64,000 bases of DNA, taken from NCBI GenBank assembly GCA_963716135.1, contig OY970289.1, positions 2,790,001 through 2,854,000 of the forward strand, in the 5' to 3' direction. How positions within the stretch are numbered: the first letter of the stretch is position 1; every line of letters begins with the position of its first letter. The DNA comes from CAVRAW01 sp963716135. GTDB taxonomy: Bacteria; Planctomycetota; Planctomycetia; Pirellulales; JADZDJ01. Below, piece after piece: positions 61,070 through 64,000 of the stretch. Position numbers and translations under genes: made by a program. A model generated the notes under the pieces. That model was not told where the DNA came from. It ran no database searches and was given only the letters and a program-made list of their open reading frames with translations.

Positions 61070-62478
61070 AGGTGCGCTCCATTGCCGGTCGCCGCATTCG
61101 CCGGAGACCAACGCCCTCCGGAGGCCTCGCCGTTCGACCTGGCCGCTGACTCGACATATTCGCGCGGATCGACAAACGCCAGCATGGCCAGGCCCGCCTG
61201 CGCCACCAGCGGCGCAAACCCTGGATTGGCAAACGCCGATTCCAGCAGCCCGTGCAGCAGCGCAAACAGAAGCAGCACGGCGATGAACCCGTATCCCATC
61301 GCCGATTGCGCCACATTCAACTGCAGCGCGCGAATCCATCCCATCAACACCACGGCCATGCACATTCCGGCGCCGACTAGCCCAATTCCCAGCGTCAGAT
61401 CCAAATAGGTCGAATGCGCCACCGAGATCGCCCACGACTGCGAATCGGAAATGTCTTCAATCCGCGTTGGAATCCAGAAGCTGTTGAAGCCAAAACCGGC
61501 CAACGGCCGCCGGGCGATCGACTCGCTCAATTCTTCCCACAGCGGCACGCGCCCGGTTAGCGCGCCGCTGGACTCTTCGTCGGCGCGCCCCAGCATTGCG
61601 GCATTGGCGGCTCGTTCGAGCAGATCGTCGTCCGCCACAAGCATCACTGCGCAAGCCACGCCGATTACGGTCATCGACCACGCAATTTTTTGCTTCCATG
61701 ACGCGGCCAGAAACCAAAACACAGCTTCCGCCGCCACCAGCGCCGCCAGCGGCGTGCGCGATTTGGTCATCCACAATCCGGCAAGTCCCGCCACTGCCAG
61801 CGCGCACAATGCTTTGCGATGTTGCCTGGAGACAGAAGCCAGATAGGTTGCCGCCATGACGATCATGGCGCAGTTCAGTCCTTGATGATTGGGATGCAAC
61901 GTACCGCTGAAGCGATAGTCGCCGCGCCAAGGCTGGAAAGTTCCCAGCAAAATTTCCGTAACTCCGCCCAGCGCCAAAAAGGCCACGGCGCAAGCCAGCG
62001 CAGCGCCGGCCAATTGGCGCGGCGTCAGCAGCTTGGCCGCCGCCATCGCGGCCAGCGCCAGGCAGCCGGAGGCGATCAAGCGTCGCAGGGCGATCGCCGG
62101 CTCGATCGACCAGAACCAACTCGCCGCGCTCCACAGCACGACGCCCAGCATCAGCAGGCCCAAAGGTCCGCGAATCCGCAGCGAATATCCGCCTTTCCAG
62201 AACAGAGTGGCCAATCCAGCCAGTCCCAGCGCGAAGATCGCTGAGCCACGGATCAGGTTTCCGCCCGCCGCTCCGGCTTCCATGGAATCGCTGGTTGCGC
62301 TGAAATCGACGTACTGCGAAACGAACCAGTCGTGATCCGATAGAAACAGCAGCATGCCGACTACGATCGCCGCCAGCACTACGCGCCGGTTGTGGTCGGC
62401 ATGCGCGACGGATTCGGATACAGCAGAAGCGCAGCCGTCAAAAGGAAGAATCAAAGGAGCATCGATGTGGGTATCCAT
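61066..62478 (-). CDS. O-antigen ligase/polymerase-like membrane protein
   Basis: A 470-residue protein with about ten to twelve helices and the Wzy_C/WaaL pattern: long periplasmic loop with YRFSGTLHPNHQGLNCAMIVMAATYLA and later LAGFGFNSFWIPTR..AHSTYLDLTLGIGLVGAG. Such enzymes join or polymerise lipid-linked glycans in the periplasm. The C-terminal 25 residues (SNGEASGGRWSPANAATGNG) are encoded across a degenerate REP-like repeat (61098-61122). Start MDTHIDAPL at 62478. Confidence 0.85.
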   Translation of the reverse strand: MDTHIDAPLILPFDGCASAVSESVAHADHNRRVVLAAIVVGMLLFLSDHDWFVSQYVDFSATSDSMEAGAAGGNLIRGSAIFALGLAGLATLFWKGGYSLRIRGPLGLLMLGVVLWSAASWFWSIEPAIALRRLIASGCLALAAMAAAKLLTPRQLAGAALACAVAFLALGGVTEILLGTFQPWRGDYRFSGTLHPNHQGLNCAMIVMAATYLASVSRQHRKALCALAVAGLAGLWMTKSRTPLAALVAAEAVFWFLAASWKQKIAWSMTVIGVACAVMLVADDDLLERAANAAMLGRADEESSGALTGRVPLWEELSESIARRPLAGFGFNSFWIPTRIEDISDSQSWAISVAHSTYLDLTLGIGLVGAGMCMAVVLMGWIRALQLNVAQSAMGYGFIAVLLLFALLHGLLESAFANPGFAPLVAQAGLAMLAFVDPREYVESAARSNGEASGGRWSPANAATGNGAHL

Positions 62479-63880
62479 TACTGGTTGCTCGTTGTGGACT
62501 CTTTCCGGCATGCCGCAATAAACAGCACGATCCGCAGGCATGTCGAGGTAGTGATACCCATCAGGCACGCGCCGGCCGCGCCCGCCACGCCGTAGGGCAT
62601 GATCAAAAAGCATGCGCCGACGATCATGACCATCAAACCGCTGAAGTACGCCCAAAAATTCGATGCCGGCCGATTCAAGGCGATCAAACCGTTCTCGACG
62701 CCCAACCCCGCCGCGACCGCCAAGGTGTTCAGCGCCAGCAAGGTCACGGGCAGTTCGTTACCGACGAGCTTCTGGCCGTACAAGAAAATCAGCAGCTTGG
62801 CGCCGAACAAAACCAAGAGCACGGTGATCGCCATGAGAGTGCCGGTGACCCACGCCGAAATTCCCCAGGTGAATTTCCGCAATCCAGCGAGGCCATGCGT
62901 GTGGTATGCGTGAACTGCCTGCGGGCTTAAAAAGTTGTTCAAGCCGATGAGCAGGGGATTGGCGATCATCACGATGCTCAGGCAGGCGGCGTACCTTCCC
63001 GTGGCCGACGTGCCCAGGAACAGCGCCAACATCCAGGGCATGCCGTAACCGGAGGCGAGCGTCGCCAATTGCGAACCAAATGCCCATTTTCCAAACGACC
63101 AATTGCGGCGCAAGTCGGCCAGGGCATTGCCGCGGTTGGGCGCGAAATTTCGCCGCATCAGGAAGAAAGTCGTTCCGCCGGATAGGGCGCACGCGAAGCC
63201 CATGGTCGCAAAGGCGGTTTCCGCGCTGAGGTGGCCCATCCGGCTGAGCGCAATCAAGCCGCCCAACTGCAACGCCGACGTGGCCACGTCGAGACCCAGG
63301 ACCGTGACCATTTGCAAGTGGGCGAAGGCCACACGGCGCACGAACTCGCGCACCAAAATGAAGGGCAACGTGGCGGCGAGCATCCAAGCCACGTAATGAA
63401 AATCGGTCAAGCCCCAACCAAACGCCGCTCCGATCGCCACGCCTGCCATCACCAGCGTGCAAATTGCCGACAATCCCCATTGGTGCACCAGCGTGCTGCC
63501 GGCATATTTGGCGCGTGATGACCGTCCAGCCGGTTGCCAAACAGCGTATACGGCGAAGTGATGAGCGCGTTTTGCACGCACATGGCCAACAGCGCGATGG
63601 AAAAACCGAGTTGATATTCGCCCAGCTCTTGCGTCGCGGTGCGGCCCAGCAAGATCATTGTCAAGAAATTCGTGGCGCTGACGACCCCTTGATCCACCAG
63701 CGACAGCGCCCCTTTGCGATACAACGCGCCGCTAAACACGGCGGGCTTTTTGCGCCGCTCGTGGGTCGCGGGCAAGGTGATTGGAACGCGCATCGCGCCA
63801 CTTCCGCTCAGCGTCGGTGGACCGATAGCGGCCGATAATTCGTTTGACCTGCCTAATTTCAATGCGTCTTGCGTTGACAT
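62478..63880 (-). CDS. Polysaccharide flippase (Wzx-like, MVF/MATE-type), frameshifted
   Basis: First frame: MSTQDALKLGRSNE then GALYRKGALSLVDQGVVSATNFLTMILLGRTATQELGEYQL..NALITSPYTLFGNRLDGHHA. Second frame: KYAGSTLVHQWGLSAICTLVMAGVAIGAAFGWGL through YGVAGAAGACLMGITTSTCLRIVLFIA. They join at the GCGCG 63511-63515 if GC is removed, giving about 467 residues with 12-14 helices, as in Wzx/RfbX flippases. It translocates lipid-linked oligosaccharide across the membrane. The start 63880 overlaps none; TAA/ATG overlap (62478) links it to the ligase. Confidence 0.8.
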
Positions 63881-64000
63881 TTCATTTCCTTGGCGCCATG
63901 GAGGGCAGGACAAGTTCATCAATTTGCAAACATCCGCTAAGGGATTCCGCCCGGCAGCGACTGACGTCGCCGCTTGGGGGCCACGAGTCATCGTGTACGC
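63881..64000. other. End of window, no gene identified
   Basis: The last 120 bases are upstream of the flippase gene and contain no convincing coding frame; the promoter of the glycan operon may lie here or beyond the window. Confidence 0.4.

Overview
The window looks like chromosomal DNA of a planctomycete, probably of the Pirellulales. The evidence is a BBP7-type outer-membrane protein, two exported proteins with the planctomycete LE.R-type N-terminal motif (the calpain-like protease and the FG-GAP protein), a DUF1580 protein, many orphan secreted proteins and high GC. This placement is inferred from families; no rRNA is present.

Layout. 1-5.5 kb: the C-terminal part of an Omp85/BamA-like barrel, a GspF/PilC-type protein, a secreted orphan and an acyl-CoA/acyl-ACP synthetase, separated by REP-like hairpin repeats. 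5.6-15.8 kb: a reductive pyrimidine-degradation region with an NCS1 permease, PreA-type dihydropyrimidine dehydrogenase, beta-ureidopropionase, a class-III aminotransferase and two CoA-acylating methylmalonate/malonate-semialdehyde dehydrogenases. Together they could carry uracil or thymine through beta-alanine to acetyl- or propionyl-CoA; the dihydropyrimidinase is not in the window. 15.8-28.6 kb: small membrane proteins, YidD, an RNase Z-like hydrolase, a HemW-like radical SAM protein, S1/P1 nuclease, a calpain-like protease, arsR-arsM, BBP7, a large FG-GAP protein and a half-size EamA protein.

28.76-39.90 kb is an integrated element bounded by perfect 42-bp direct repeats; the left copy lies inside a complete tRNA-Lys(UUU) gene. 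It carries a tyrosine recombinase (interrupted by a stop), DUF1580 and excisionase-like DNA-binding proteins, a primase-polymerase/helicase, a terminase large subunit (frameshifted), an HELAH putative metallopeptidase, a coiled-coil protein, an Ig-like protein, a cold-shock-like protein and a two-gene cargo module next to the right end. No capsid, portal or tail gene was seen, so it resembles a phage satellite or a decayed prophage. It is the best candidate here for an undescribed system.

40-49 kb: membrane proteins, tRNA-Ala(GGC), an AglD-like flippase-related protein, an HTTM protein, RlmI-like methyltransferase, a predicted alpha/beta hydrolase and a class-IV aminotransferase. 49-63.9 kb: a long minus-strand surface-glycan cluster: Cys-rich orphan, PIG-L deacetylase, sugar nucleotidyltransferase, SAF-domain oxidoreductase, C-methyltransferase-like protein, RfbC, epimerase, GT2, WecG/TagA, FkbM, two GT4 enzymes, O-antigen ligase and Wzx-like flippase. 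Many starts and stops overlap, suggesting one operon.

A striking property of the sequence itself is that about a dozen otherwise well-conserved genes carry frameshifts, and nearly all can be explained by gain or loss of one GC dinucleotide at a short GCGC tract. This is more likely a systematic sequence error than biology. Such genes are annotated full length with the break noted.
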